A DNA stretch of 64,000 nucleotides from Sphingomonas profundi (GTDB lineage Bacteria; Pseudomonadota; Alphaproteobacteria; Sphingomonadales; Sphingomonadaceae), in assembly GCF_009739515.1 (NCBI RefSeq), contig NZ_CP046535.1:1-64000 (forward strand), written 5' to 3'. Of this stretch, positions 34,673-43,720 are shown piece after piece (the first letter of the stretch is position 1; each line of letters starts with the position of its first letter). The position numbers and the translations under genes were made by a program. Below the pieces are notes generated by a model. The model searched no databases. It was not told the origin of the DNA and saw only the letters and a program-made list of their open reading frames with translations.

Positions 34673-35797
34673 CTACATGGCCGGCGAGAATGGCGAACGC
34701 AGGCAGGCCCGCTCCATCAGCGGCAGCACATCGCGCACGAAGTGCTGCATGCCGGCCACATAATCCACCCAGGTCAGCAGCACGCCGCCTATCCCGCACT
34801 CGGCCAGCAACTCCAGGCGCTCCGCGATCCGGTCGGCGGTGCCCACCAGGGGAAAGCCGCCCGCGCCCGCCACGAAGCGCTGGCGAAAGGCGGCAAGCGC
34901 CTCCCGCGGCATCAGCTGCGTCTGTTCCTGCTGCGCCTTCATCCACGCGTCCGCCGCATCCCTGTCCTCATATTCGACCGAGTAGCGGTGGAGGTAGCGT
35001 TCGGCGGCATCCTGATCCTCGTCCTGCACGACGAAGGCGTTGGTCCAAATCTGGATGTCGCGACCGAACTCCTCGCGCGCCATCGTCTTGTACGCGTCCA
35101 CCTGCTCGCGGATCTTCTCCGGCCGTTCGGACTTGATGATGACGAAGCACATGTCGGCATATTCGCATGCGAAGCGCTGCCCGCGCGCCGATCCGCCGGC
35201 ATTCATGATCGGCGGACGCGGCCGCTGGACGGGCTTGGGAAGCGAGATGCCCTCCAGCACGGTGAAGAACTTGCCGGCGAAATCGAATGCCTGATCGTCC
35301 CGCCACAACCGCTCGACGATCTCGGTCCACTCGGCCAGATGATCGTATCGCTGGTCGTGCTCGCGCAGCGCCGCGCCGAACATCTCCAGTTCGGGCTTGT
35401 TCCAGCCGCCGACGACGTTCAGCCCGAACCGGCCGCCCGAGATGAGATCGACGGTCACCGCCTGCTTGGCGGCGAGGATCGGATGGATGGTCGGCGCGTG
35501 CGAGGTGGCGAACACGGCGGAATGACGCGTCGCCTGGGCGATCCCCGCCGCCCAGGTGAACGGCTCCATGACGTGGCCGGTGATATGATCCGGCTGGCCG
35601 GCGACATAGCCCTTCCAGCGGGCATAAGGAACGATCGCCTCGAAGCCGGCATCGTCGGCGATCCGCGCGGTCTCCACCGATGAGGCCCATGTCGCGACAT
35701 AGGCTTCGGGCACCGTCGTCAGCGCCGCGCCCTTGCCGTTGGTGCAGAATATGCCGACCTTCATCCGGTTGGCGTTGAAGATGGGGTTCGCGGTCAT
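34673..35797 (-). CDS. LLM class flavin-dependent monooxygenase (RutA/SfnG-like)
   Basis: A 374-residue luciferase-like TIM-barrel enzyme. HAPTIHPILAAKQAVTVDLISGGRFGLNVVGGWNKPE is the typical FMN-binding region, and it is followed by SLPKPVQRPRPPIMNAGGS. The pattern is close to pyrimidine oxygenase RutA and dimethylsulfone monooxygenase SfnG, which use FMNH2 and O2. The flavin reductase at 45813 could supply FMNH2. It follows the acyl-CoA ligase by 28 bases on the same strand. A paralogue is at 48151. Confidence 0.84.
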   Translation of the reverse strand: MTANPIFNANRMKVGIFCTNGKGAALTTVPEAYVATWASSVETARIADDAGFEAIVPYARWKGYVAGQPDHITGHVMEPFTWAAGIAQATRHSAVFATSHAPTIHPILAAKQAVTVDLISGGRFGLNVVGGWNKPELEMFGAALREHDQRYDHLAEWTEIVERLWRDDQAFDFAGKFFTVLEGISLPKPVQRPRPPIMNAGGSARGQRFACEYADMCFVIIKSERPEKIREQVDAYKTMAREEFGRDIQIWTNAFVVQDEDQDAAERYLHRYSVEYEDRDAADAWMKAQQEQTQLMPREALAAFRQRFVAGAGGFPLVGTADRIAERLELLAECGIGGVLLTWVDYVAGMQHFVRDVLPLMERACLRSPFSPAM

Positions 35798-35825
35798 GCG
35801 GGTCTCCTCCGGGCGGTGGCGCGGA

Positions 35826-37442
35826 TCAGCGGGTCGCGATCAGGTCGGGCGCGGCATCGGACGCTAGCAGGCGGCGAAGCGCGACCTTGTCGATCTTGCC
35901 GGTGGCGCCGAGCGGGATCGCCGCATAGGCGATCCGCTCCGGCAGCCACCATCTGGGTACAAGCGGCGTCAGGTGATCGATCAGCCCGGCGGGGCTCGGC
36001 CGATCGTCGCCGGTCTCCACCACCAGCAACGGCCGCTCGCCCCATGTCTCGTCGGGAACCGCGATCACCGCGGCGCGCAGGACCTGCGGGTGGCTCATCG
36101 CCATGTTCTCGAGATCGATCGAGGAGATCCACTCGCCGCCGGATTTCACCACGTCCTTGGCGCGATCGACGAGCCGGATGAAACCCTGCGGATCGATCAC
36201 GGCGATGTCGCCGGTATCGAAGAAGCCGTCTCCGTCCAGCGCGGTCGCGCCAGCGCCGAAATATGTGTCGACGACGATCGGGCCGCGTATCTTGAGCAGC
36301 CCAGCGCTGACCCCGTCGCACGGCAGGGCATGGCCGCCTTCATCGACGACCTTGGCGGTGTTCGGAAACACGATACGGCCCTGCACGCTCTTGCGCGTGA
36401 CGATCGCCTCGCGGGTCAGCGCGCCCTCGTCGCCGACCGGCGCGGTCATCGCGGCGAGAGGCGAGGTCTCGGTCATGCCCCAGCCTTGAACGATCTCCAC
36501 GCCACGCGCCTCGAACGCCTCGATCAGCGCGCGGGAGACGGCGGACCCGCCGATCAGCATGCGGCGCAGCGTCGTCAGCGAGGCGCCGGTCTCCTCCAGA
36601 TGGCGGAGCAGCCCCTGGCAGACCGTGGGCACGCCCGCCGCGAACGTGACGCCTTCGCGTTCCATCAGCCTGTGGAGCGATGCGCCGTCCAGCCGCGGGC
36701 CGGGCAGGACCAGGCCCGCGCCGGTCATCGGCGCGATGAAGGGCAAGCCCCAGGCATTGGCGTGGAACATCGGGACGATCGGCAGCACCGTATCGGTCGT
36801 GCGGAGCGCCAGCCCGTTCGGCTGATTGGCGGTGATCGCGTGAAGAAAATTGGATCGGTGGGTGTAGAGCACGCCCTTCGGATCGCCGGTCGTCCCGGAG
36901 GTGTAGCAGAGCCCGGACGGCGTCAGCTCGTCGAAGCCGCCCCACGCCACATCCTCCCGTCCTTCCGCCAGGAATTGCGCGAACGTCATGGCCGGCGTGC
37001 CGCCGATCGTGGCGGCGACATCGTCCGCGCCGGCAACCACCAGCAATTCGATCGCGGGCAGGGCGGGCAGGATGGCCGTGACCAGCGGGACGAACTGCGG
37101 GTCGAGGATCAGGATGCGGCCACCGCCGTGCGCGGCGATCCAGGCGACCTGATCGGGATGAAGACGCGGGTTGAGCGTGTGCGCGACGGCACCGATGCCC
37201 ATCGCCCCGTACCAAGCGACGAGATGATCGTCGCTTTTCCACAGCAGGGTGGCGATCCGGTCCGTGCGGCGGATACCGCGCACCAGCAGCGCGGCGCTCA
37301 TCCGCCGGGCATCGCGCGCGACATCGGCGTAGGTACGGCGCAGCACCGCGCCATCCGCCGCGATCGACACGACCGGCCGGTCGGCATGAGCCGATGCGGC
37401 ATGGGCGATGATCGTGTCCAGCGTCATCGCCCAGCCCTGCAT
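35826..37442 (-). CDS. AMP-forming acyl-CoA ligase (medium/long-chain type)
   Basis: A 538-residue ligase. The ATP loop is CYTSGTTGDPKGVLYTHRS, the adenine site is QGWGMTETSP, and LVDRAKDVVKSGGEWIS plus ATGKIDKVALRRLL close the C-terminal domain. This matches fatty/aryl acyl-CoA synthetases similar to AlkK and differs from the aryl-acid ligase at 24597. ATG 37442 is used; ATG 37427 is also possible. It is divergent from the LysR gene and probably cotranscribed with the LLM gene downstream. A TTCC-N5-GGAA box lies in the divergent region. Confidence 0.85.
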   Translation of the reverse strand: MQGWAMTLDTIIAHAASAHADRPVVSIAADGAVLRRTYADVARDARRMSAALLVRGIRRTDRIATLLWKSDDHLVAWYGAMGIGAVAHTLNPRLHPDQVAWIAAHGGGRILILDPQFVPLVTAILPALPAIELLVVAGADDVAATIGGTPAMTFAQFLAEGREDVAWGGFDELTPSGLCYTSGTTGDPKGVLYTHRSNFLHAITANQPNGLALRTTDTVLPIVPMFHANAWGLPFIAPMTGAGLVLPGPRLDGASLHRLMEREGVTFAAGVPTVCQGLLRHLEETGASLTTLRRMLIGGSAVSRALIEAFEARGVEIVQGWGMTETSPLAAMTAPVGDEGALTREAIVTRKSVQGRIVFPNTAKVVDEGGHALPCDGVSAGLLKIRGPIVVDTYFGAGATALDGDGFFDTGDIAVIDPQGFIRLVDRAKDVVKSGGEWISSIDLENMAMSHPQVLRAAVIAVPDETWGERPLLVVETGDDRPSPAGLIDHLTPLVPRWWLPERIAYAAIPLGATGKIDKVALRRLLASDAAPDLIATR

Positions 37443-37562
37443 CGCCCCGGGCAGCGATGCGTCGCAGGTCTCGCTCGGCGGGTTCGTCACGCGCACCGCA
37501 TCCTCTCTTCTCTCGCCGCAGCGTCGCGGAAGCCCGACCCGTTGAGAAGTGAAAAAGGTAGC

Positions 37563-38579
37563 ATGAGCAATATTCCCAACTGGAACAGCTGGCCTGGGCG
37601 AGATACACCTATGATGCCCATGACGACTATGCCCGCCAAGCCACCCCGTTCCCTGTCGCATCGCCGGATGATCGACGATCTCGGTGCGCTGCGGGCGTTC
37701 GTCGCGGTCGTCGAGGCGGGCAGCTTCTCGGCGGCCGGGCGCCGGCTGCGCGTGGTGCCGTCCACGATATCGAAGCATGTCGCGGAACTGGAAAGCCGGG
37801 TCAGCGGCCAGCTCGTGATCCGATCGACCAAGCGGCTCTCGATCACCGAGCTTGGCAGCCGCTTCTACGACCGTTGTCTCTCCATCCTGCACGAGGTGGA
37901 GGAGACCGAGAACGAGATCGGCGAATATAATGCCGAGCCGCAGGGGCTTCTGCGCGTGTCGGCGGCGACCGTCTTCACGACGCGTCACATGACGCCGATC
38001 CTCGTCCGCTTCCTCCGCAAATATCCGAAGGTCCGGCTCGACATCTCGTTGTCGACCAGCGCGGAGGACATCGTCGCCGACGGGATCGACGTCGCGATCC
38101 GGATCAGCAACAATCTCGATCCCGGTCTGATCGCGCTCAAGCTCGCGCCGAACATGCGGGTCTACTGCGCCGCGCCCGACTATCTGGCGCGGCACGGCAC
38201 GCCGGGCAGCCTGGCCGATCTCGCCGGCCACAACTGCCTGGTCGTGCGCGGCGTGACCCAATCGGCGCGCTGGCCGCAGCGGCTGGCGGACGGCTCGATC
38301 GAGCAGGTGGCGGTCTCGGGCTCGTTCGTGTCGGACAATGGCGATCTCGTTCGCCAGGCGCTGCTGGAAGGGCTGGGGATCGGCCATCTCGCCCGCTTCA
38401 TGGTGGACGAGCATATCCGCAGCGGCGAACTGGTCGAGCTGTTTCCCGAGAGCCGCGAGCCGGCGAGCAACATCTATGCGGTCTATGCGAAGCGGAAGAA
38501 CCTGCCGCTCAAGACGCGCGCCTTCCTGGACCATCTGCGCGCCGAGTTCGCCACGCCGCCATCCTGGGCGGCCGCCTGA
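37563..38579 (+). CDS. LysR family transcriptional regulator
   Basis: A LysR regulator whose winged helix begins at [38 protein letters not shown]. From ATG 37563 it has 338 residues, with about 35 residues before the domain. Candidate internal starts are ATG 37611, 37620, 37629 and 37668. The box at 37573-37585 falls within the first codons of the long version, so a downstream start is likely if that box is a real operator. It is a close paralogue of the LysR at 15269. It is divergent from the acyl-CoA ligase gene. Confidence 0.86.
   Translation: MSNIPNWNSWPGRDTPMMPMTTMPAKPPRSLSHRRMIDDLGALRAFVAVVEAGSFSAAGRRLRVVPSTISKHVAELESRVSGQLVIRSTKRLSITELGSRFYDRCLSILHEVEETENEIGEYNAEPQGLLRVSAATVFTTRHMTPILVRFLRKYPKVRLDISLSTSAEDIVADGIDVAIRISNNLDPGLIALKLAPNMRVYCAAPDYLARHGTPGSLADLAGHNCLVVRGVTQSARWPQRLADGSIEQVAVSGSFVSDNGDLVRQALLEGLGIGHLARFMVDEHIRSGELVELFPESREPASNIYAVYAKRKNLPLKTRAFLDHLRAEFATPPSWAAA
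37573..37585. promoter_or_regulatory. TTCC-N5-GGAA box (T-N11-A, LysR-type)
   Basis: TTCCCAACTGGAA is a 13-bp dyad that fits the T-N11-A rule of LysR binding sites. It lies between the acyl-CoA ligase and lysR genes. Equal boxes occur at 45678, 49374 and 49441. Confidence 0.5.
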
Positions 38580-38588
38580 TCGCCGCCG

Positions 38589-39383
38589 TCAGTAGACCCC
38601 GCCCGGGGTGACGGCGGGTGGCGGCGTGGCGGCCCTGAAGCGCGCCGCCAGGGTCTCGGCGCCGCGTGCGAGCAGGGTCACGTCGGTGCCGACCGCGACG
38701 AACGTGGCGCCAAGCGCCAGATAGCGGCGCGACAGGGCTTCGTCGGCCATCAACATGCCGGGTGCCTTGCCGGCGGCGAGGATGGTGGCGATCGCCTCCT
38801 CGATCGCGCGCTGCACCTCGGCATGGCCGGGCGACCCGAGATGGCCGAGCGAGGCCGCGAGATCGGACGGGCCGACGAACACGCCGTCCACACCATCCGT
38901 CCGCGCGATCGCGTCCAGATCGTCCAGGCCGGCGCGGCTCTCGACCTGCAGCAGCAGGCAGATTTCCTCGCTCGCCTCATGCAGATAGTTCGGCGTCCGG
39001 TTCCACCGCGCCGCGCGCCCGATCGCCGAGCCCACCCCGCGCACGCCGTGGGGCGGATAGCGGGTCGCCCGCACCAGCTCCGCCGCCTGCTCGCCCGTTT
39101 CGACCATCGGGATCAGCAGCGTGCGCGCCCCGATGTCGAGCGCCTGCTTGATGAGCACGCTGTCGCCGACCGGCAGCCGCACCACCGGCTCGACCGGATA
39201 AGCGGCGACCGCCTGGAGTTGGGCCAGCAGCAGCGGCAGGTCGTTGGGCGCATGCTCGCCGTCGAACAGCAGCCAGTCGAACCCCGCGCCCGCGCAGATC
39301 TCCGCCGTATAGGCGTTGGCGAGCGCCTGCCACAAACCGATCTGCGCCCGCCCTTCGCGCAGGGCCTGCTTGAACGGGTTCAC
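38589..39383 (-). CDS. HpcH/HpaI-type class II aldolase
   Basis: A 264-residue aldolase with the HpaI pattern: [18 protein letters not shown] (Asp and Glu near the metal), [29 protein letters not shown], and [18 protein letters not shown], followed by [16 protein letters not shown]. It would split a 4-hydroxy-2-oxoacid into pyruvate and an aldehyde. The GTG at 39383 overlaps the stop of the hydratase gene, so hydratase and aldolase form a two-gene unit with the order of the homoprotocatechuate lower pathway. No ring-cleaving dioxygenase of that pathway is next to it. Confidence 0.84.
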   Translation of the reverse strand: MNPFKQALREGRAQIGLWQALANAYTAEICAGAGFDWLLFDGEHAPNDLPLLLAQLQAVAAYPVEPVVRLPVGDSVLIKQALDIGARTLLIPMVETGEQAAELVRATRYPPHGVRGVGSAIGRAARWNRTPNYLHEASEEICLLLQVESRAGLDDLDAIARTDGVDGVFVGPSDLAASLGHLGSPGHAEVQRAIEEAIATILAAGKAPGMLMADEALSRRYLALGATFVAVGTDVTLLARGAETLAARFRAATPPPAVTPGGVY

Positions 39384-40186
39384 GCGAAATGCACCGAGAT
39401 GCTGCCGAGCGGGCCGTAATCGGCGTGGAAATTGTCGCCGGGGCGGGCGTGGACGAAGCTGGTGAAGGAGCCGCCCAGAACGATCTCGCCGGGCTCCAGC
39501 GCCTCGCCATAATCGTGGAGCCGGTGGGCGAGCCAGGCGGGGCCGTTGGCGGGGTGGTTGAGCACGCCGGCGGCGAGCCCCGTCTCCTCGATCACGCCGT
39601 TGCGGTACAGGATCGCGCCCACCCAGCGCAGATCCACCGCATCCGGCCGCACCGGCCTTCCGCCCATGACGATGCCGGCATTGGCGGCGTTGTCCGAAAT
39701 GGTATCCAGCACCTTCCGCATCCGGCCGTTCGCCTGCACCCGCTGGATCCGCGAGTCGATGATCTCCAGCGCGGGCACCACATAATCGGTGGCGTTCAGC
39801 ACGTCGAATATCGTGACGTTCGGCCCTTCCAGCCTGCGCGACAGCACGAACGCCAGCTCCACCTCCACGCGCGGCTCGATGAAGCGGTCGGTCGGTATGT
39901 CGTGGCCGTCGCGGAACAGCATGTTGTCCAGCAGCAGACCCGAATCGGGCTCGGTGATGTTGACCGAACGCTGCATCGCGCGGCTCGTGAGGCCGATCTT
40001 GCGGCCGACCGGCTTGAGGCCGGATGCGAGCTTCAGCTTCATCCACGCGCGCTGGATCGCGTATGCATCGGCCATGTCCATGTCGGGAAAGCGTTCGCTG
40101 ATCTGCTGGATCTGCACCTTGTCGCGTTCGGCCCGGTCCAGCTCGGCCGCCATCGCGGTGACGTCGGCTTCATCCATGCCCTTCAC
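39380..40186 (-). CDS. 2-oxohepta-3-ene-1,7-dioate hydratase-like (HpaH family)
   Basis: A 268-residue member of the hydratase/decarboxylase branch of the FAH fold. [29 protein letters not shown] and [16 protein letters not shown] carry the metal-binding acids, and [35 protein letters not shown] is the typical C-terminus. It would add water to a 2-oxo-3-enoic diacid for the aldolase next to it. A GTG at 40186 or the ATG at 40177 may start translation. A small dyad lies just upstream. Confidence 0.84.
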   Translation of the reverse strand: MKGMDEADVTAMAAELDRAERDKVQIQQISERFPDMDMADAYAIQRAWMKLKLASGLKPVGRKIGLTSRAMQRSVNITEPDSGLLLDNMLFRDGHDIPTDRFIEPRVEVELAFVLSRRLEGPNVTIFDVLNATDYVVPALEIIDSRIQRVQANGRMRKVLDTISDNAANAGIVMGGRPVRPDAVDLRWVGAILYRNGVIEETGLAAGVLNHPANGPAWLAHRLHDYGEALEPGEIVLGGSFTSFVHARPGDNFHADYGPLGSISVHFA

Positions 40187-40196
40187 TTATCCTCTC

Positions 40197-40208
40197 GTTC
40201 GAGCGAAC
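40197..40208. promoter_or_regulatory. Short dyad GTTCG-AG-CGAAC upstream of the hydratase gene
   Basis: A perfect 12-base dyad 11 bases before the hydratase start, in the 266-base divergent region before the Rieske gene at 40453. It could be an operator for the TetR encoded at 41507. The rest of the region shows no gene. Confidence 0.3.
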
Positions 40209-40452
40209 ACCCGCCTGCGGCTCCTCGCCAATCGGCGCAGTGGCAACAATCGGCGGTTTGGAAAAGCCATCGTGCGGGATCGGCAACTTTCACAGCGACA
40301 GGATGCCGGCAAGGGGGATGATGCTGGACGAGGAGGATAGATCCGGATTCGCGCCTTGCCAAAATCAGGTGTGCACAGCTTCTCAAATTGGACGAACCGT
40401 CTATATTCTGCCCGACGAGACGCGCGAGCGCGCTGCCGACGGAGAGATCCCG

Positions 40453-41514
40453 ATGACCTATCTTTGCAACTGCTGGTACATGGCGGCATGGGCGGACGAA
40501 GTTCCCGCGGACGGCGTGCTGGCGCGACGATATCTGGAGGAGCCGGTCGTCCTGTTCCGGGACGGCGAGGGCCATGCACGCGCCGTGTTCGATCGATGCC
40601 CGCACCGCTTCGTTCCGCTGAGCAAGGGCCGGATCGTCGATGGTGCGATCACCTGCGGTTATCACGGCATCGCCTTCGACGGCGAGGGACGGTGCGTCCT
40701 CAATCCGCACGGGCCAATCCTGAAGGGCATGGCCGTCAGGCATTATCCGATCGTCGAGGCGTATCGCGCGTTGTGGATCTGGATGGGTGAGCCGGCCGCC
40801 GCCGACCCTTCGTCTCTCCGCGACCTCTCTTATCTCAGCGACGCGCCGGAGACGGCGTTCAGCAAAGGCTATGTCTGCGGCAACGGCAATTACGAGCTGT
40901 TCGTCGACAACATCCTCGATCTCACCCATGCCGATTTCCTCCACCCGACCACGCTGGGCGGCGGCTCCTTCACGCGGACGCGCGCGAAGGTGGTCGAGAC
41001 CGACGACCGGCTGACGATCCGGTGGGATGCGCTCGACGAGGTGCCGACGCCGCTCCAGCAATCGATGCGCGGGCTCGGCCCCGACGATCGCCTCGATACG
41101 CGCACCAATGTCGAATGGTCGGCGCCCGCGATCATGAGCCTGGCGACGGCGACCGCGCCGGTGGGAACGCCGTTCGACGGCACCTACCCGATGATCAACG
41201 TCCACATCATGACGCCCGAGACCGCGCGCACGACGCATTACTTCTTCGCCTCCAGCCGTACCTTCGCCGTCGACGATGCCGCGCTCAACGAGCGTTTCGC
41301 CGAGATGCGCAACTGGATCTTTGCGACCGAGGACAAGCCGATGATCGATGCCCAGCACGATCGGATGGGCGGTCGGGATTTCTGGGAACTCGACCCCATC
41401 CTCCTGCGGATCGACGAGGGCGCGGTGCGTGTCCGCCGCAAGCTGGCCAGGATGATCGCCGCCGAGGGTGGACGTGCGACCGAGGCGCGCGAGGCCGTCG
41501 CGCTGCATGGATAA
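40453..41514 (+). CDS. VanA-type Rieske oxygenase (second copy)
   Basis: A 353-residue Rieske monooxygenase. The cluster motif is DRCPHRF (about residues 47-53) with CGYHGIAFDG, and the iron site is NILDLTHADFLHPTTLGG. It is homologous to the enzyme at 33577 but clearly diverged, so it probably uses a different substrate. The ATG at 40453 follows GGAGAGATCC. Its stop overlaps the start of a TetR regulator, so regulator and enzyme are produced together. No reductase gene lies nearby. Confidence 0.86.
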   Translation: MTYLCNCWYMAAWADEVPADGVLARRYLEEPVVLFRDGEGHARAVFDRCPHRFVPLSKGRIVDGAITCGYHGIAFDGEGRCVLNPHGPILKGMAVRHYPIVEAYRALWIWMGEPAAADPSSLRDLSYLSDAPETAFSKGYVCGNGNYELFVDNILDLTHADFLHPTTLGGGSFTRTRAKVVETDDRLTIRWDALDEVPTPLQQSMRGLGPDDRLDTRTNVEWSAPAIMSLATATAPVGTPFDGTYPMINVHIMTPETARTTHYFFASSRTFAVDDAALNERFAEMRNWIFATEDKPMIDAQHDRMGGRDFWELDPILLRIDEGAVRVRRKLARMIAAEGGRATEAREAVALHG

Positions 41515-42199
41515 GAGCCGCGCGAGCCCGCTCCACCTGATGCTGGTCGAGCCGCCCGACGAGGTCGAGGTCGCGGAGGGCAGGCGGCGGAGCCGCACGC
41601 GCGACAGCCTGCTCGCGGCGGCCGAGCGGCTGCTGTTCGGCCGGTCCATCGAGCAGGTCTCGGTCGACGAGATCATCGCCGCGGCAGGCATCGCGAAGGG
41701 GACGTTCTACAATCATTTCGAGGACAAGGCGGCGCTGCATCTGGCGGTCACGCGCCGCGTGCGCGCGGCGCTGCGCGGCGAGATCCTGGCGGGGACGGCG
41801 GAGGTGACGGACGACGCGCGGCGCATGGCGCGGTCCTTCTGCATCGCGCTCGCCTACCGCTGGAAAGAGCCGCAGCGCGCGCGCTTCCTCGTCTCCAACC
41901 AGTTCGCGTTCAATGCGGTGCGCGGCCCCCTCAATCAGGGGATCGCCGGTTTCGTCGCGGCGGGCGTGGCTTCCGGACGCTTCGTGCTGGCGACGACCGA
42001 AAGCGGCATCCTGCTGATGTACGGCCTGCTCAACGCCGCCTACGCCCAGGCCGGCTACGATGCCGATCCGTTCGCCAGCATCGCGCGCGCCCAGCAGTTG
42101 ACCGCGATCCTGCTGCGCGGCCTCGGCCTCCCGCTCGACGAGGCCGATCGCCTCGCCGCGCAGGAGGTGGACCACATCATCCGCCCGATCTTCGACTGA
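41507..42199 (+). CDS. TetR/AcrR family transcriptional regulator
   Basis: A 230-residue regulator with the helix-turn-helix in RDSLLAAAERLLFGRSIEQVSVDEIIAAAGIAKGTFYNHFEDKAAL (about residues 32-76). The ATG at 41507 lies within the last codons of the Rieske oxygenase gene, so it is translationally coupled to it. A likely role is feedback control of that oxygenase and the divergent hydratase-aldolase genes. Confidence 0.83.
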   Translation: MDKSRASPLHLMLVEPPDEVEVAEGRRRSRTRDSLLAAAERLLFGRSIEQVSVDEIIAAAGIAKGTFYNHFEDKAALHLAVTRRVRAALRGEILAGTAEVTDDARRMARSFCIALAYRWKEPQRARFLVSNQFAFNAVRGPLNQGIAGFVAAGVASGRFVLATTESGILLMYGLLNAAYAQAGYDADPFASIARAQQLTAILLRGLGLPLDEADRLAAQEVDHIIRPIFD

Positions 42200-42202
42200 G
42201 CG

Positions 42203-43588
42203 TCAGGCGGCGGGCGCCGCCGTACTTGCATTCACCTTGAAGCGCGCGCCGTAATGATCGGGCGCCAGCCGCGCGCCGGCGCCCGAGAACTTCTCGCGCA
42301 TCGTGCCGGGCGCATATTCGGTCTTGTAATAACCCCGATCCTGCAACTCCGGCACGACGAGATCGACGAAGGCGGTCAGGTTCTGCGGATCGACCGTGCG
42401 GACCAGGTTGAAGCCGTCTATGCCGGTTTCGTCGACCCACTTCACGATCGTGTCGCACACCGAAGCCGTCGACCCGACGATGAACGCCTCGCGTCCGGGA
42501 ATGCCGGCGAAGCGGCCGAGATCGCGCACGCGCACCTTCTCACCCTTGTTGAACTTGGTCATCGCATCCAGGATCGACTGGATCGCGTTGCCCTCGACAT
42601 GCTCGATCGACTCGTCCGGGTCATATTTGGACAGATCGATGCCGATCCAGGAGGAGACCATCGCCAGGTTGCCAGGCGTATCGCTATACTCCTCATACTG
42701 GCGTTCCAGGTCGCGCGCTTCGGCTTCGGTCGGCGCGACGATCACCGTGGCGGCGTTGAACACCTTGACGCTGTCGGGCGCGCGGCCGGCCGCGACCGCC
42801 GCCTTCCGGTAGCCGTCGGTGACGTGCCTGGCGAACGCCATGTCGCTGGAGGAGAGAAATGCGGCCTCGGCGTGCTTGCCGGCGAAGGCGATGCCCTTGC
42901 CCGAGGCGCCGGCCGAGTAGAGGAACGGCGTCCGCTGCAGCGATGGCTCACACGGGTGGATGGCGTCGCACGCGTAGGTCTCGCCGGCATGGTGGATGCG
43001 GTGGACCTTGGCCGGATCGGTGAAGATGCGCGCCTGCTTGTCGCGCAGGACGGCATCGTCCTCCCAGCTGCCTTCCCAGAGCTTGTAGACGAGGTCCATA
43101 TACTCGTCCGCCATGTCGTAGCGGCGATCGTGGGGCACCGGCTCGCGACCCATCGCGGCCGCCACCGATTCGAGGATGCCGGTGACGATGTTCCAGCTTA
43201 CCCGGCCCTTGGTGAGATGATCGAGCGTGGAGAAGCGCCGGGCGAGCAGATAGGGCGGCTCGTAGATGGTGTTGGCCGTGACGCCGAAGCAGAGATGCCG
43301 CGTCACCGCCGCCATCGCCGGGATCAGCAGCATGGGATCGTTGATCGGGAACATCGTGCCGGAACGCATCACCGCATCCGGGCGACCTTCGTAGACGTCG
43401 TTCGCGCCGAGGCCGTCGGCCAGGAAGATGCCGTCGATCAGCCCACGCTCGGCGGTTTTGGCCAGGTCCGTCCAGAACTCCAGATCGTTGTAATGCTGCC
43501 CGTTGGCATTCGGGTGCGCCCACAGGCCGGCCCACGACTGTGCCGGCGTCGCCATGTAAAAGGCGTTGGTCATGATCTGCTTGGCCAT
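42203..43588 (-). CDS. NtaA/SnaA/DszA-type flavin-dependent monooxygenase
   Basis: A 461-residue luciferase-like monooxygenase of the nitrilotriacetate/dibenzothiophene-sulfone type: it has TLDHLTKGRVSWNIVTGILES with the family's Asn and the central insert AFLYSAGASGKGIAFAGKHAEAAF. These enzymes use free FMNH2 supplied by a separate reductase; the flavin reductase at 45813 is a candidate. The ATG at 43588 follows GAGAGGATCGC. It is divergent from the MarR regulator, with a palindrome between them. Confidence 0.86.
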   Translation of the reverse strand: MAKQIMTNAFYMATPAQSWAGLWAHPNANGQHYNDLEFWTDLAKTAERGLIDGIFLADGLGANDVYEGRPDAVMRSGTMFPINDPMLLIPAMAAVTRHLCFGVTANTIYEPPYLLARRFSTLDHLTKGRVSWNIVTGILESVAAAMGREPVPHDRRYDMADEYMDLVYKLWEGSWEDDAVLRDKQARIFTDPAKVHRIHHAGETYACDAIHPCEPSLQRTPFLYSAGASGKGIAFAGKHAEAAFLSSSDMAFARHVTDGYRKAAVAAGRAPDSVKVFNAATVIVAPTEAEARDLERQYEEYSDTPGNLAMVSSWIGIDLSKYDPDESIEHVEGNAIQSILDAMTKFNKGEKVRVRDLGRFAGIPGREAFIVGSTASVCDTIVKWVDETGIDGFNLVRTVDPQNLTAFVDLVVPELQDRGYYKTEYAPGTMREKFSGAGARLAPDHYGARFKVNASTAAPAA

Positions 43589-43631
43589 GCGATCCTCTCC
43601 CGCTTTTGGTAGGGCGCAGCATACGATCCTT

Positions 43632-43649
43632 GAGTTTGGCATCAAACTC
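43632..43649. promoter_or_regulatory. Palindrome GAGTTTG-GCAT-CAAACTC, candidate MarR operator
   Basis: Perfect 7-base arms around a 4-base centre, in the 132-base divergent region between the NtaA-like gene and the MarR gene. Read on the minus strand it overlaps a weak TTGATG/TATGCT promoter for the monooxygenase. Confidence 0.55.
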
Positions 43650-43720
43650 TCGATCGGGAATGTTGGTGTTGCCGGATAGGCTGCCTTCGTTAAGCCGGTT
43701 GGGGATGCGAAGGGAGGGCC

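Noticed and set aside
35973-38579. Very long open frames on the strand opposite to real genes, for example antisense to the acyl-CoA ligase.
   Set aside because: They come from the high GC codon bias. The opposite strand carries clear family motifs, and the long frames show only Arg/Ala/Gly/Asp-rich low-complexity protein.
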